Counted from the stretch's first letter, positions 46,886 through 56,593 are shown. The stretch: 64,000 bases of DNA from Clostridium weizhouense (GCF_019431045.1 NZ_JAHXPT010000001.1:248001-312000); one strand, 5' to 3'. The notes: generated from the letters alone by a model not told the origin. A program made the numbers and translations.

Positions 46886-47329
46886 ATGGAAATATATAAT
46901 AATCTAAATTATAAAAATATAGTTCATTCTGATTTTTCTAAAAATCAATTACCAACTATAGATAAAAAAAATGTTAGTGAAAATATTTCTATTGATTCAA
47001 TAGAAATAAATGAAACAAATTCTAATACTATCAATAACAAAAAAGCTTATGATGCCTTTAAAGATACTAATAACGAAGAACTTAGCGATATGTCTCTTCA
47101 ATATCTTATAATAAAAGATATGATGTCAAGAGATGGAATTCAGGTTCCTAACTTTACTCCTGAAAATAGCACTAAATTTCTTCCGTTTATTGATAAAATG
47201 AAGGATTATGCTAAAAACTTAATGACTGATCCTGATTTTCATCAATATGGAGCGATGCCACTTACTAATGACTTTTTAGATTTTTGTGATTCATTTAAAG
47301 AAAAACTTACACAATATGGTTGCAAATAA
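46886..47329 (+). CDS. Unknown protein, array paralog a1 (147 aa)
   Basis: First of five related genes. It starts MEIYNNLNYKNIVHSDFSKN. A variable polar N-terminus of about 45 residues is followed by KAYDAFKD, then IQVPNFTPENSTKFLPFIDK, KDYAKNL and the shared end FKEKLTQYGCK. No signal peptide, helix bundle or catalytic motif is seen. AAGGAGA precedes the ATG. Very close to a2 at 49168: the first 25 and last 60 residues are almost identical, the middle differs. Family not recognised. Confidence 0.75.
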   Translation: MEIYNNLNYKNIVHSDFSKNQLPTIDKKNVSENISIDSIEINETNSNTINNKKAYDAFKDTNNEELSDMSLQYLIIKDMMSRDGIQVPNFTPENSTKFLPFIDKMKDYAKNLMTDPDFHQYGAMPLTNDFLDFCDSFKEKLTQYGCK

Positions 47330-47341
47330 AGGAGAATTTTT

Positions 47342-47830
47342 ATGTATAAAATACATGACAACAACTATCATAAAAGACTTAATTTAACCGAAAATGATCT
47401 TGTTAAACAAACAATCTTATATAGAGTATCAGATAAAACTGATAATAAAAATTCAATCAATAAAGATTTAATTTCTAGTGATGATATTGAAATTAATCAG
47501 AAAAATGAAAATATAATTAATACTAGAAAAGCTTATGATGCTTTTAAAGATGCTTGTTCCGAATTTGGATATATAGGAACTTTAGGTGGCAATGGGGGAG
47601 ATATGAGCTTATATTATAATACAGTTGTCGATATAATGAAAGATGAAGGAATATCAGTTCCATCTTTTGTTGCGGATGGAAGCAATCCTAGTGGTTTCTT
47701 ACCATTTATAGATAAAATAAAAGATTTTGCTAAAGATTTAAGCTTAACTAATCCTGACTTTTTACCAGACTGTTTTTCAGAATTCTGCGATTTATTTAAA
47801 GAAAAACTTACACAATATGGTTGCAAATAA
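47342..47830 (+). CDS. Unknown protein, array paralog b1 (162 aa)
   Basis: Starts MYKIHDNNYHKRLNLTENDL. A longer version of the a-type protein, with an added Gly-rich segment GTLGGNGGDMSLYYN after KAYDAFKDACSEFG. It ends LPDCFSEFCDLFKEKLTQYGCK by position. It starts 12 nt after a1 with AAGGAGA, so the genes are co-transcribed. Three copies of this type occur (b1, b2, b3). Cytoplasmic by appearance; function unknown. Confidence 0.75.
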   Translation: MYKIHDNNYHKRLNLTENDLVKQTILYRVSDKTDNKNSINKDLISSDDIEINQKNENIINTRKAYDAFKDACSEFGYIGTLGGNGGDMSLYYNTVVDIMKDEGISVPSFVADGSNPSGFLPFIDKIKDFAKDLSLTNPDFLPDCFSEFCDLFKEKLTQYGCK

Positions 47831-47842
47831 AGGAGAATTTTT

Positions 47843-48331
47843 ATGTATAAAATATATGACAATAACTATCATAAAAGGCTTAATATAACGGAGATTGATC
47901 TTGTTAAACAAACAATCTTATATAGAGTATCAGATAAAACTGATAATAAAGATTCAATCAATAAAACTTCAAGTTCTAGCGATGGTATAGAAATTAATCA
48001 GAAAAATGAAAATGTAATTAATACTAAAAAAGCCCATGATGCTTTTAAAGATGCTTGTTCCGAATTCGGATATGTAGGAACTTTAGGTGGTAATGGTGGT
48101 GATATGAGCCTATACTATAATACAATGATTCGTGTAATGGAACGTGAAGGAATATCAGTTCCATCTTTTGTTACGGATGGAAGCAACCCTAATAGTTTCT
48201 TGCCATTTATAGATAAAATGAAAGATTATGCTAAAGATTTAAGCTTAACTAATCCTGACTTTTTACCAGATTGTTTTTCAGAATTCTGTGATTTATATAA
48301 AGAAAAACTTACACAATATGGTTGCAAATAA
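47843..48331 (+). CDS. Unknown protein, array paralog b2 (162 aa)
   Basis: Tandem duplicate of b1, 12 nt after it with the same ribosome binding site. Differences cluster at residues about 10-60 and in the central variable stretch (NTMIRVMEREG against NTVVDIMKDEG in b1). The conserved Cys near residue 72 (DACSEFG) and the C-terminal DCF, EFC and YGCK cysteines are kept. Confidence 0.75.
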   Translation: MYKIYDNNYHKRLNITEIDLVKQTILYRVSDKTDNKDSINKTSSSSDGIEINQKNENVINTKKAHDAFKDACSEFGYVGTLGGNGGDMSLYYNTMIRVMEREGISVPSFVTDGSNPNSFLPFIDKMKDYAKDLSLTNPDFLPDCFSEFCDLYKEKLTQYGCK

Positions 48332-48373
48332 AAAGATTGTTCAGAATTTTTATTTATATATTGTATCAAAAAA

Positions 48374-48417
48374 GGATGTAGTAAATTTGCTTTTACACAA
48401 ATCTCACTACATCCCCT
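48374..48417. terminator. Bidirectional hairpin between b2 and the Rpn fragment
   Basis: GGATGTAGT / ACTACATCC stem. The same sequence is present at 50156-50198, showing the duplication includes it. Confidence 0.75.
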
Positions 48418-48454
48418 TAAATAAGTTAATTTTAAGTATTTTACTGTTAATATT

Positions 48455-49024
48455 TTAATTCATTTCATCTTTTAATTTTTTTACAAAATCTATACTTAAC
48501 CCAGTACCTTTTGCTACTTTTTCTATATCTACTCCTAATAACAGGAAGCTTCTAGCATTTTCTATTTTTCCTTTTTCTATACCCTGTTCAATTCCTTTTC
48601 TTAATCCTTCTTCTCTTGCAGTTTTTTCTCTAGTCATTTGGTCCATTATTTCCGCTTGTCTTGCTTCATATGCCATTCGAGCTTCTTTACTTTTACTTGC
48701 TCTTTCAAGTATTTCATATGCTGTTTTTATATTTTCATTCTTTTCTGCTAGCATTTTCATACCCTCCTTTGACTTTGCATCTATAAATTCTAACCAATCT
48801 AATATAGAATCGTTTATATCTTTTAACTCTTGTGCTCTCTTAAGTTTTGGTGTCTCTAAAAAATGTACTTCTAATACGTCTGTTAATTTATATCCTGTTT
48901 CATCTTCTATTATATGATATGTCGTATGAATCTTATTTACTAGTATACACTCAAAATCTATAATATTTATAACTATATATTTCTTTAATTTATTATAATC
49001 TATATTTATCAACATTCTATTCAT
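48455..49024 (-). pseudogene. Rpn/PD-(D/E)XK nuclease family transposase, C-terminal part
   Basis: 189 codons matching only the C-terminal half of Rpn-type recombination-promoting nucleases: YKLTDVLEVHFLETPKL, then EFIDAKSKEGMKMLAEKNE, the helical ERASKSKEARMAYEARQAE region, and a final SFLLLGVDIEKVAKGTGLS domain. The catalytic PD-(D/E)XK core, normally N-terminal, is missing; array sequence lies where it should be. It has no good start signal. A remnant. Confidence 0.85.
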
Positions 49025-49167
49025 AAAAACTCATTATTAATTTTGAACTTTTTATAAAATCATAATCTCATTCACAACTATAAACATATGTTATTATTTT
49101 TTACTATTAAGGTTATTTATTCCTATAACGATAATAAGAAGGATAATTTAATTAAAGGAGTGATTTT

Positions 49168-49611
49168 ATGGAAATATATAATAATCTAAATTATAAAAAT
49201 ATAGTTCATTCTGATTTTTCTAAAAATCAATTACTAAATATAAATAAAAAAAATGTTAGTGAAAACATTTCTACTGATTCAATAGAAATAAAAGAAAAAA
49301 ATGAAAATGTAATTAATACTAAAAAAGCTTTTGATGCTTTTAAAGATGCTAAAAAAATGGATTTTGGAGATTTCTCAGGACAATATATTATAATAAAACA
49401 TATGATGGAACAGGATGGAATACAAGTTCCTGACTTTACTCCTGAAAATAGCACTAAATTTCTTCCGTTTATTGATAAAATGAAGGATTATGCTAAAAAC
49501 TTAATGACTGATCCTGATTTTCATCAATATGGAGCGATGCCACTTACTAATGACTTTTTAGATTTTTGTGATTCATTTAAAGAAAAGCTTACACAATATG
49601 GTTGCAAATAA
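49168..49611 (+). CDS. Unknown protein, array paralog a2 (147 aa)
   Basis: Second a-type protein, in the right-hand copy of the duplicated block. It is near identical to a1 in the N-terminal 30 residues and from FTPENSTKFLPFID to the end. The middle (KDAKKMDFGDFSGQYIIIKH) has diverged strongly from a1. AAGGAGTG precedes the ATG. The pattern of conserved ends and a variable centre suggests gene conversion or selection for diversity. Confidence 0.75.
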   Translation: MEIYNNLNYKNIVHSDFSKNQLLNINKKNVSENISTDSIEIKEKNENVINTKKAFDAFKDAKKMDFGDFSGQYIIIKHMMEQDGIQVPDFTPENSTKFLPFIDKMKDYAKNLMTDPDFHQYGAMPLTNDFLDFCDSFKEKLTQYGCK

Positions 49612-49624
49612 ATGAGGAGATTTT

Positions 49625-50113
49625 ATGTATAAAATACATGACAACAACTATCATAAAAGGCTTAATATAACGGAGAATGATCTTGTTAAACAAACAATCT
49701 TATATAGAGTATCAGATAAAACTGATAATAAAGATTCAATCAATAAAACTTCAAGTTCTAGCGATGGTATAGAAATTAATCAGAAAAATGAAAATGTAAT
49801 TAATACTAAAAAAGCCCATGATGCTTTTAAAGATGCTTGTTCAGAATTTGGATATGTAGAAACTTTAGGTGGTAATGGGGGAGATATGAGCTTGTATTAT
49901 AATAGAATGCTTTCTATTATGGAAAATGAGGGAATATCAGTTCCATCTTTTGTTACAGATGGAAGCAACCCTAATAGTTTCTTGCCATTTATAGATAAAA
50001 TGAAAGATTATGCTAAAAATTTAAGCTTAACTAATCCTGACTTTTTACCAGATTGTTTTTCAGAATTCTGTGATTTATTTAAAGAAAAGCTTACACAATA
50101 TGGTTGCAAATAA
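49625..50113 (+). CDS. Unknown protein, array paralog b3 (162 aa)
   Basis: b-type paralog, closest to b2: shared IKTSSSSDGIEINQKNENV region and GYV before TLGGNGGD. It differs at YNRMLSIMENEG. GAGGAGA upstream. It ends in the same DLFKEKLTQYGCK and is followed by the same hairpin and Rpn fragment as b2. Confidence 0.75.
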   Translation: MYKIHDNNYHKRLNITENDLVKQTILYRVSDKTDNKDSINKTSSSSDGIEINQKNENVINTKKAHDAFKDACSEFGYVETLGGNGGDMSLYYNRMLSIMENEGISVPSFVTDGSNPNSFLPFIDKMKDYAKNLSLTNPDFLPDCFSEFCDLFKEKLTQYGCK

Positions 50114-50155
50114 AAAGATTGTTCAGAATTTTTATTTATATATTGTATCAAAAAA

Positions 50156-50198
50156 GGATGTAGTAAATTTGCTTTTACACAAATCTCACTACATCCCC
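50156..50198. terminator. Bidirectional hairpin after b3
   Basis: Same GGATGTAGT / ACTACATCC stem as at 48374. Confidence 0.75.
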
Positions 50199-50236
50199 TA
50201 AAATAAGTTAATTTTAAGTCTTTTACTGTTAATATT

Positions 50237-50560
50237 TTAATTCATTTCATCTTTTAATTTTTTTACAAAATCTATACTTAACCCAGTGCCTTTTGCTACT
50301 TTTTCTATATCTACTCCTAATAACAAGAAACTTCTAGCATTCTCTATTTTTTCTTCTTTTCTGCCTTCTTCTCTTGCAGTTTTTTCTCTAGTCATTTGGT
50401 CCATTATTTCCGCTTGTCTTGCTTCATATGCCATTCGAGCTTCTTTACTTTTACTTGCTCTTTCAAGTATTTCATATGCTGTTTTTATATTTTCATTCTT
50501 TTCTGCTAGCATTTTCATACCCTCCTTTGACTTTGCATCTATAAATTCAAGATAATCCAA
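50237..50560 (-). pseudogene. Second, shorter Rpn C-terminal fragment
   Basis: 107 codons almost identical to the end of the fragment at 48455, but lacking its first 80 residues and with a short deletion (EEGRKEEKIENAR here against EEGLRKGIEQGIEKGKIENAR-type there). Its left part runs into the end of hyuA: the last hyuA codons (NIGLS, stop) are read from Rpn-derived sequence in another frame. Confidence 0.85.
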
Positions 50561-51947
50561 TATTATTTAAATCTACTTTTGACCTTTTAATAAACTTACC
50601 GTATCCCTTTTCCCCTATAAATTTATTATCTTTAACTATTATTTTACCACGTGAAATAGTTATTATTGGATATCCTTTTACCTTTATGCCCTCATATGCA
50701 GAGTAATCTACATTAGAATGTAATTTAGAATTTGTTAAGGTAACTTCCTTTTCTGGATCAATTATTACTATATCTCCATCTGAACCTGCCTGTATAGTTC
50801 CTTTTTTAGGATATAATCCAAACATTTTAGCTGGATTTGTACAGCATAACTCTACAAATTTATTTAAGCTAATTCTCCCTTTCATAACTCCTTCTGAAAA
50901 CATAAGTGGAATTCTTTCTTCTATTCCCGGAGCCCCATTAGGACACTTCGTAAAATCATCTTTTCCTTTTTGCTTATCTTTACTAAGAGAAAATGGACAA
51001 TGATCTGTTGCTATTGTTTGTATATATCCGTCATTAATTCCTTTCCATAATTTTTCTATATCACTTTTAGATCTTAATGGAGGACTAATTGTATATTTTA
51101 ATGCCTCCTCGTTTGGAAGTTCATATTTGCTTTCATCTAATAGTAAGTATTGAGGACATGTTTCTGCATATACTTTTTCTCCTCTTTCTCTTGCCATTTT
51201 TATATAATCTAGTCCTAATCCTGATGAAAGATGAACTATATAAAGTGGTGCATCTTCTACTATTGAGGCCATATTTATCATTCTATTAATAGCTTCTGCT
51301 TCACTTTCAGCTGGTCTAGTTAAAGGGTGATACTTAACACTCTTAAGTCCATTACTAACGTACTTCTCTCTTAAAAGTTTTATACTTCCATGATTTTCAC
51401 AATGAATAGTTGCAATACCTTGCAATTCTTTTAACCTATTTAATACTCTAAGTACACCTTCATCATCAATCATATAATCATAAGTTAAATAAAGTTTAAA
51501 ACTAGGTATTCCTTCCTCTTCAACTATTTCTTTCATTTCATCAATTATATTATCATCTACATGTTGAACAACCCCATGAAAACTATAATCTATTACACTT
51601 TTATCATCAGCATATCCATGATAAACATCAACTTGATGTTTTAAATTACACCCTTTAGGTCCAAAACCCATATGATCTACGATAGTTGTTGTTCCACCAC
51701 AAGCTGCTGCTACTGTTCCAGTATAAAAATCATCATTTGCAATAGCTATTCCAACATCTAAATCTAAATGAGTATGAACATCTACTCCTCCTGGAATAAC
51801 ATACTTCCCTTTAGCATCTATTATTTCATCTGCTTCTTTTTTTATATCAATGCCAATTTCTTTTATAACGCCATCTTCAATATAAATATCCCCGTTATAA
51901 ATATCACTAGCAGTTGCTATAGTTCCATTTTTTATTAATAAAGACAT
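50547..51947 (-). CDS. hyuA: Dihydropyrimidinase / D-hydantoinase family amidohydrolase
   Basis: Cyclic amidohydrolase of 466 residues. Metal ligands: VDVHTHLDLD, the carbamylated Lys in PSFKLYLTYDY, IHCENHG, VHLSSG, and Asp in ATDHCPF. It opens a hydantoin- or dihydropyrimidine-like ring. In the purine island it should act on a purine breakdown intermediate. The ATG at 51947 follows GAGGTGATT; a GTG at 51956 lies inside that site. The C-terminal few residues come from the adjoining Rpn scar, so the original end may be altered. Confidence 0.9.
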   Translation of the reverse strand: MSLLIKNGTIATASDIYNGDIYIEDGVIKEIGIDIKKEADEIIDAKGKYVIPGGVDVHTHLDLDVGIAIANDDFYTGTVAAACGGTTTIVDHMGFGPKGCNLKHQVDVYHGYADDKSVIDYSFHGVVQHVDDNIIDEMKEIVEEEGIPSFKLYLTYDYMIDDEGVLRVLNRLKELQGIATIHCENHGSIKLLREKYVSNGLKSVKYHPLTRPAESEAEAINRMINMASIVEDAPLYIVHLSSGLGLDYIKMARERGEKVYAETCPQYLLLDESKYELPNEEALKYTISPPLRSKSDIEKLWKGINDGYIQTIATDHCPFSLSKDKQKGKDDFTKCPNGAPGIEERIPLMFSEGVMKGRISLNKFVELCCTNPAKMFGLYPKKGTIQAGSDGDIVIIDPEKEVTLTNSKLHSNVDYSAYEGIKVKGYPIITISRGKIIVKDNKFIGEKGYGKFIKRSKVDLNNIGLS

Positions 51948-51979
51948 ATTAATCACCTCACTTAATTTTTCTCTCTATA

Positions 51980-52084
51980 TCAATTATATTTCTTTGCTCT
52001 CATTAAATATACAGTGTAAATTACAATGCTTATTATCATACCTAAAACATATGAGTTATCATAAAAAACTTTAAGCGGTGCAAC
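51980..52084 (-). pseudogene. C-terminal remnant of an NCS1-type permease
   Basis: A 34-codon frame without a start reads VAPLKVFYDNSYVLGMIISI, then an IVIYTVYLM helix and RAKKYN before TGA. This resembles the last helix of cytosine/allantoin permeases. It begins just after the Se-dependent dehydrogenase stop codon and suggests that a permease gene was deleted here. Confidence 0.5.
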
Positions 52085-52093
52085 TCATCTTTA

Positions 52094-54655
52094 TTACTTT
52101 TTTGCTTTCTTATAAAATGTATTTTTTAGTGGTAGTTCTGTTCTAAATATTCCATCTAATTTATAATAAGCTCCTTGAGCTGCTGGTGCTGTTGGAATAC
52201 AAGTAATTTCTCCAACTCCTTTTGCTCCAAAAGATAACTCTTGTGTATTTTTTTCTATTATAATAGGTGTAATTTCTGGCACTTGAGTTGCTCTTAAAAG
52301 TCCCAATGTTCCAAATTTAACCTTAGGAACTGAATTTTCTATTATATAATCCTCTGTTAATCCATAACCCAATCCCATTACAACTCCACCTTCAATTTGT
52401 CCTTCTACATTTTTAGGATTTATTGCTTTTCCTACATCATGAGCTGCAACTACTTTTTTAAGTTTTCCTTGTTCATCAATAACAACAACTTGAGTTGCAT
52501 ATCCATAAGCAACATGGCTTACTGGATTTTCTTTAGGACTACCCATTTTATCGGTAACCCCTAAATATTCTCCAAAAAATTCTATTCCCTCTAATTCTTT
52601 TAATGTTTTTCCTTTTAATGCTTCTTTTAATTTTAATGCTGCAATTCTTGTGGCTTCTCCTGTGAATACTGTTTGTCTTGAAGCTGTTGATGTTCCTGAA
52701 TCTGGAGTTATTTTTGTATCAGGAGTCTCATAAACTATTTGTGAAGCTGGAATTCCTAAAACTTCACCAACAACTTGTACTACTACCGTTCCTACACCTT
52801 GACCCATACAAGCTGCTGAAGTCCTTATATGAACTTTTCCATCTATTACTCCAACTTTACATCTTCCTGTGTCTGGTAATCCAACACCAATACCTGCATT
52901 TTTAAATGCACATGCTATTCCAGCATATTTATTGCTATAATAAAAATCTTTAACAGCTTCTAAAGTTTCAACTAAAGCAGTACCTTCATCAGCAATCTGA
53001 CCATTTGGAAGAACCTCACCTGGTCTTATTGCATTTAACATTCTCATTTCAAATGGATCTATCCCAACCATTTCTGCTAATTGATTTAAATTACATTCTG
53101 TTGCAAATGCTGACTGAGTTACTCCAAATCCTCTAAATGCGCCTCCTGGAGTATTGTTTGTATAAACTGCTATTCCATCAACAACCATATTTTGATAATT
53201 ATATGGTCCTGCTGCATGAGTACATGCTCTTTGAAGAACTGGTCCTCCAAGTGATGCATATGCTCCTGTATCTGCTATTATTTCTGCTTTCATTGCAGTT
53301 AATTTTCCATTTTCATCACATGCTGTTGTAAATTCCATATCCATGGCATGTCTTTTAGTATCAACTATGATACTTTCTTGTCTTGTAAGACACATCTTTA
53401 CTGGTTTTTTAGTAAGATATGCAAGTAATGCAGTATGATGTTGACAGCTCATATCTTCCTTACCACCAAATCCTCCACCTACATATTTTGAAATAATCCT
53501 TAACTTATCTTCTTCTAAATTTAATAATGAACCTATTTCCCTAAAATCATCATATATACTTTGAGTTCCTGTATAAACTATTAATCCATCTTCTCCATCT
53601 GGAACTGCAACTGATGCCTCTGGTTCTAAAAAGGCATGTTCAGTAAATGGAACCTTAAATTTATTTGTAACAACATATTTAGAATTCTTTATAGCCTCAT
53701 CAGCATTTCCCCTTACTAAATGTTCATGAACTAGAATATTTCCACCTTCATGTATTTTAGGAGCATTAGATTTCATTGCTTCTTCTGGAGATGATATAGG
53801 TTTTAATTCTTCAAAATCTACTTTTATATGTTTTAATGCTTCTCTTGCAATTTCCTCAGTTTCTGCTGCAACTAAAGCTATTGCATCTCCAAGATATCTT
53901 GTTTCTTCTCCAACCTTTACTAAAGCTGGAGTATCTTTTTTAAGGTGTCCTAAATACCTTTTTCCTGGAATATCTTCTGCTGTTACAATTTTAATTACCC
54001 CTTCAATTTTTTCTGCTTCAGATATATCTATACTCTCTACTAATGCCCTAGGATATTTACTTCTTAAAGCTACACCATAAAGCATTCCTTCAATTCTTAT
54101 ATCATCTGCATATTCTCCTATTCCTAAAGCTTTATCTTTAGCATCAACTCTTGCCATAGGTTCTCCTACTAAACCTTTACATGCAACTTTTGGAACCTCT
54201 TTATTTTCTCTAAATATTTCAGCAGCCATCATAATAGCTTTTTCTATTTTTACATACCCTGTACATCTACATATATTACCAATTAAAGCTTTTTTAACCT
54301 CTTCACTTGTTGGTTTTAAAGTTCTATTAAATAATGCCTTTGCACTAATAACCATTCCTGGTATACAAAATCCACATTGAACTGCACCAGCTTCAGTAAA
54401 AGCATAAGCAAATACATCTCTTTCTCTCTCTGTAAACCCTTCTATTGTTGTTATTTCTTTACCATTTACTTTTTCAATAGTAAGAATACATGATTTTTGA
54501 GCTTTTCCATCAATTATAACCATGCATGTTCCACATGCACCTTCTGAACATCCATTTTTTACCGAAGTAATACCACAATCTTCTCTTAGATATTTTAAAA
54601 GCTTTTTATTTTCACTAACGTTTTTTTCTTGTCCATTAAGAATGAATTTAAACAA
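52094..54655 (-). CDS. Selenium-dependent xanthine dehydrogenase (fused FeS and Mo domains)
   Basis: Protein of 853 residues. The N-terminal 160 residues carry two [2Fe-2S] clusters (CSEGACGTCMV; CGFCIPGMV and ICRCTGYV). The rest is the Mo-binding region with VGGGFGGKEDMS, GGAFRGFGV, CMGQGVGT and the catalytic Glu in FGAKGVGEITC. This FeS-Mo fusion without FAD is the layout of the Se-dependent XDH family. Selenium here is a labile Mo ligand, not selenocysteine. The start is a TTG with GAGGAGTG upstream. The FAD partner is not fused; XdhB or another reductase must take the electrons. Confidence 0.9.
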   Translation of the reverse strand: MFKFILNGQEKNVSENKKLLKYLREDCGITSVKNGCSEGACGTCMVIIDGKAQKSCILTIEKVNGKEITTIEGFTERERDVFAYAFTEAGAVQCGFCIPGMVISAKALFNRTLKPTSEEVKKALIGNICRCTGYVKIEKAIMMAAEIFRENKEVPKVACKGLVGEPMARVDAKDKALGIGEYADDIRIEGMLYGVALRSKYPRALVESIDISEAEKIEGVIKIVTAEDIPGKRYLGHLKKDTPALVKVGEETRYLGDAIALVAAETEEIAREALKHIKVDFEELKPISSPEEAMKSNAPKIHEGGNILVHEHLVRGNADEAIKNSKYVVTNKFKVPFTEHAFLEPEASVAVPDGEDGLIVYTGTQSIYDDFREIGSLLNLEEDKLRIISKYVGGGFGGKEDMSCQHHTALLAYLTKKPVKMCLTRQESIIVDTKRHAMDMEFTTACDENGKLTAMKAEIIADTGAYASLGGPVLQRACTHAAGPYNYQNMVVDGIAVYTNNTPGGAFRGFGVTQSAFATECNLNQLAEMVGIDPFEMRMLNAIRPGEVLPNGQIADEGTALVETLEAVKDFYYSNKYAGIACAFKNAGIGVGLPDTGRCKVGVIDGKVHIRTSAACMGQGVGTVVVQVVGEVLGIPASQIVYETPDTKITPDSGTSTASRQTVFTGEATRIAALKLKEALKGKTLKELEGIEFFGEYLGVTDKMGSPKENPVSHVAYGYATQVVVIDEQGKLKKVVAAHDVGKAINPKNVEGQIEGGVVMGLGYGLTEDYIIENSVPKVKFGTLGLLRATQVPEITPIIIEKNTQELSFGAKGVGEITCIPTAPAAQGAYYKLDGIFRTELPLKNTFYKKAKK

Positions 54656-54802
54656 ATCTTATCACTCCTCATAATCTCACTTTTGTCTTTTTTAGATATT
54701 TCCCTTTTACTTTTATCTTATAATTACATAAATTTACAAATTGCTTGTCATGTAAAAATACTACCTTTTAATATTCAATCTTTACTTATACTACATTAAT
54801 CT

Positions 54803-56203
54803 TTAATTATTTATTTCTAAAGACTCATTACTTATATAAATTTCTTCAATTTCATTACTTGATGACTTTTCCTCTATATTCTTATTTCCTAAAACATTAA
54901 AAAATATATTTAATAAAACTGCTGATATACTTCCTGTAGTTATTCCACTATGGAAAATAGTTTGCACCCATGCTGGAAAATTTTCATAAAATGTTAAATT
55001 AGCTAATGGTATCATTGAGAGTCCTATACTTACAGCAACTATTACTGAATTTTTAGTACCATCAAATTTAACTTTTGATAATGTTTTAATTCCTCCAACC
55101 AACACCATTCCAAACATTGCAAACCCAACACCACCAAGTACTGGCTTTGGTATAGCACCCATTACCGCTGCAAATTTAGGTATAAAACTTAAAACTAAAA
55201 GAATTATTCCTGCATAAATACCTACAAATCTTGACTTTATATTTATTAATCCAATAAGCCCTGTATTTTGAGCAAATGGTGTAATTGGAAAAGTATTAAA
55301 TATACCTGCTAAAAATGTTGAAATACCATCTCCAGCTAAACCTCTTCTTATATTTTGTTCAGTAATATCTTTATCTGTTATTTCATGTATTGCTATCATA
55401 TTTCCAACTGATTCAGTCATTAAAACAAGCATTATTAAAATCATAGAAATTATGGCTGAAACATTAAATGTAGGCATTCCAAATTTTAATGGTACATTTA
55501 AACTAAACCATCCTACATCTTTAACTTGGCTAAAATCAGCCATACCTAAAGCCATAGATAATACAGTTCCTATTACAATAGAGAAAAGGATTGCTGCACT
55601 ATTCCAAATTCCTTTTATATACTTGAATAATAGTAATGTTATTACTAAAACTGTTAATGATAATTCTACTTCTTGTACACTTGCTGGTTTTGCTACTCCT
55701 CCAGTTATCCACTTTATACCTACTGGCATTATAGAAATACCTATTACTAACACAATTGTTCCTGTAACTATCTTTGGAAAAAATTTTATTAGTTTTCCAA
55801 ATACAGGTGCTATAATAAAACAGAATAATCCTGATATAATTACTGATCCAAAAACAGTTGTCATTGCTAAATGCTTATCACCATGAGCTCCTGCAATAAT
55901 TGCAAGGATTCCAGATACTGCTGCAAAGCTTGTACCTTCTATAACTGGAATTTTAGCTCCTGCAATATTTTTCATTCCATATCCTTGAATTAAAGTACCT
56001 ATTCCAGCCATAAACAGTCCTGCACTTATAAGAAAAACTATTTCTAAATGCTCTAGACCAGCTGCACCTCCAATCATAATTGGAACAGCTACAGCACCTG
56101 CGCACATTGACATAACATGTTGAAGTGAAAATATCCATAACTTTGAGAAAGGTATTTTTTCGTCAACCTCAGGTATTAAATTATCCCCATTTTTTTCTCT
56201 CAT
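54803..56203 (-). CDS. NCS2-family xanthine/uracil permease
   Basis: Permease of about 466 residues, 12-14 helices. NCS2 core: FPITPFAQNTGLIGLINI, preceded by GDGISTFLAGIF. LQHVMSMCAGAVAVPIMIGG near the N-terminus is typical. It is a different branch from the permease at 39988. The ATG at 56203 is preferred; a TTG at 56212 is close to the GAGGGG site. It has its own sigma-54 promoter and activator array, and is 147 nt before the Se-dependent dehydrogenase, so both are probably transcribed together. Confidence 0.9.
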   Translation of the reverse strand: MREKNGDNLIPEVDEKIPFSKLWIFSLQHVMSMCAGAVAVPIMIGGAAGLEHLEIVFLISAGLFMAGIGTLIQGYGMKNIAGAKIPVIEGTSFAAVSGILAIIAGAHGDKHLAMTTVFGSVIISGLFCFIIAPVFGKLIKFFPKIVTGTIVLVIGISIMPVGIKWITGGVAKPASVQEVELSLTVLVITLLLFKYIKGIWNSAAILFSIVIGTVLSMALGMADFSQVKDVGWFSLNVPLKFGMPTFNVSAIISMILIMLVLMTESVGNMIAIHEITDKDITEQNIRRGLAGDGISTFLAGIFNTFPITPFAQNTGLIGLINIKSRFVGIYAGIILLVLSFIPKFAAVMGAIPKPVLGGVGFAMFGMVLVGGIKTLSKVKFDGTKNSVIVAVSIGLSMIPLANLTFYENFPAWVQTIFHSGITTGSISAVLLNIFFNVLGNKNIEEKSSSNEIEEIYISNESLEINN

Positions 56204-56325
56204 AATTCTCAAATCCCCTCATCAATTCAATCCTATAACATCTTATTAAATTTTTTGTATTTAGTAAGTATATCTCATAAACTATTTTTTCTTGTGTAGC
56301 ATATAATATTCTATTACTAGTAACT

Positions 56326-56341
56326 AGCATATTTCATGCCA
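56326..56341 (-). promoter_or_regulatory. Sigma-54 promoter of the permease / Se-XDH operon
   Basis: The minus strand reads TGGCATGAAATATGCT, GG and GC spaced by 10 bp as in the xdh and guaD promoters, 123-138 bp before the start codon. Confidence 0.75.
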
Positions 56342-56494
56342 AAATAAAATCTGAGTTTTTTCGAATTTTTGTACTAAATTTCTATTATTTATTAATTAAT
56401 ATAAATATATTTCTCTTATATAATAAAATTTTTTTAAAACTAAGTAATTGTTTACATTTTTGCTTAAAATTTTAATTTTAAACTTCTATATTTT

Positions 56495-56593
56495 TTATCA
56501 TTTTGGTAATTTAAAATAATTAAATTGCATATTATTCTATAATCTATTTATTAAAATTATCAAAAAGAGAATTTTATTTATCATTTTGATAAT
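56495..56593. promoter_or_regulatory. Upstream activator array of the permease promoter
   Basis: TTATCATTTTGGTAAT at 56495, a weaker ATTATCAAAAAGAGAAT at 56556 and TTATCATTTTGATAAT at 56578, in the same order and spacing as at 45795-45894. The intervening TAAATT.CATATTATT is also shared. It lies 154-252 bp upstream of the sigma-54 promoter. Confidence 0.75.

Noticed and set aside
46886-50113. CRISPR array or phage explanation for the repeated 46.7-50.6 kb block
   Set aside because: The repeats are whole genes and kilobase-scale, not short spaced repeats, and there are no phage structural genes.
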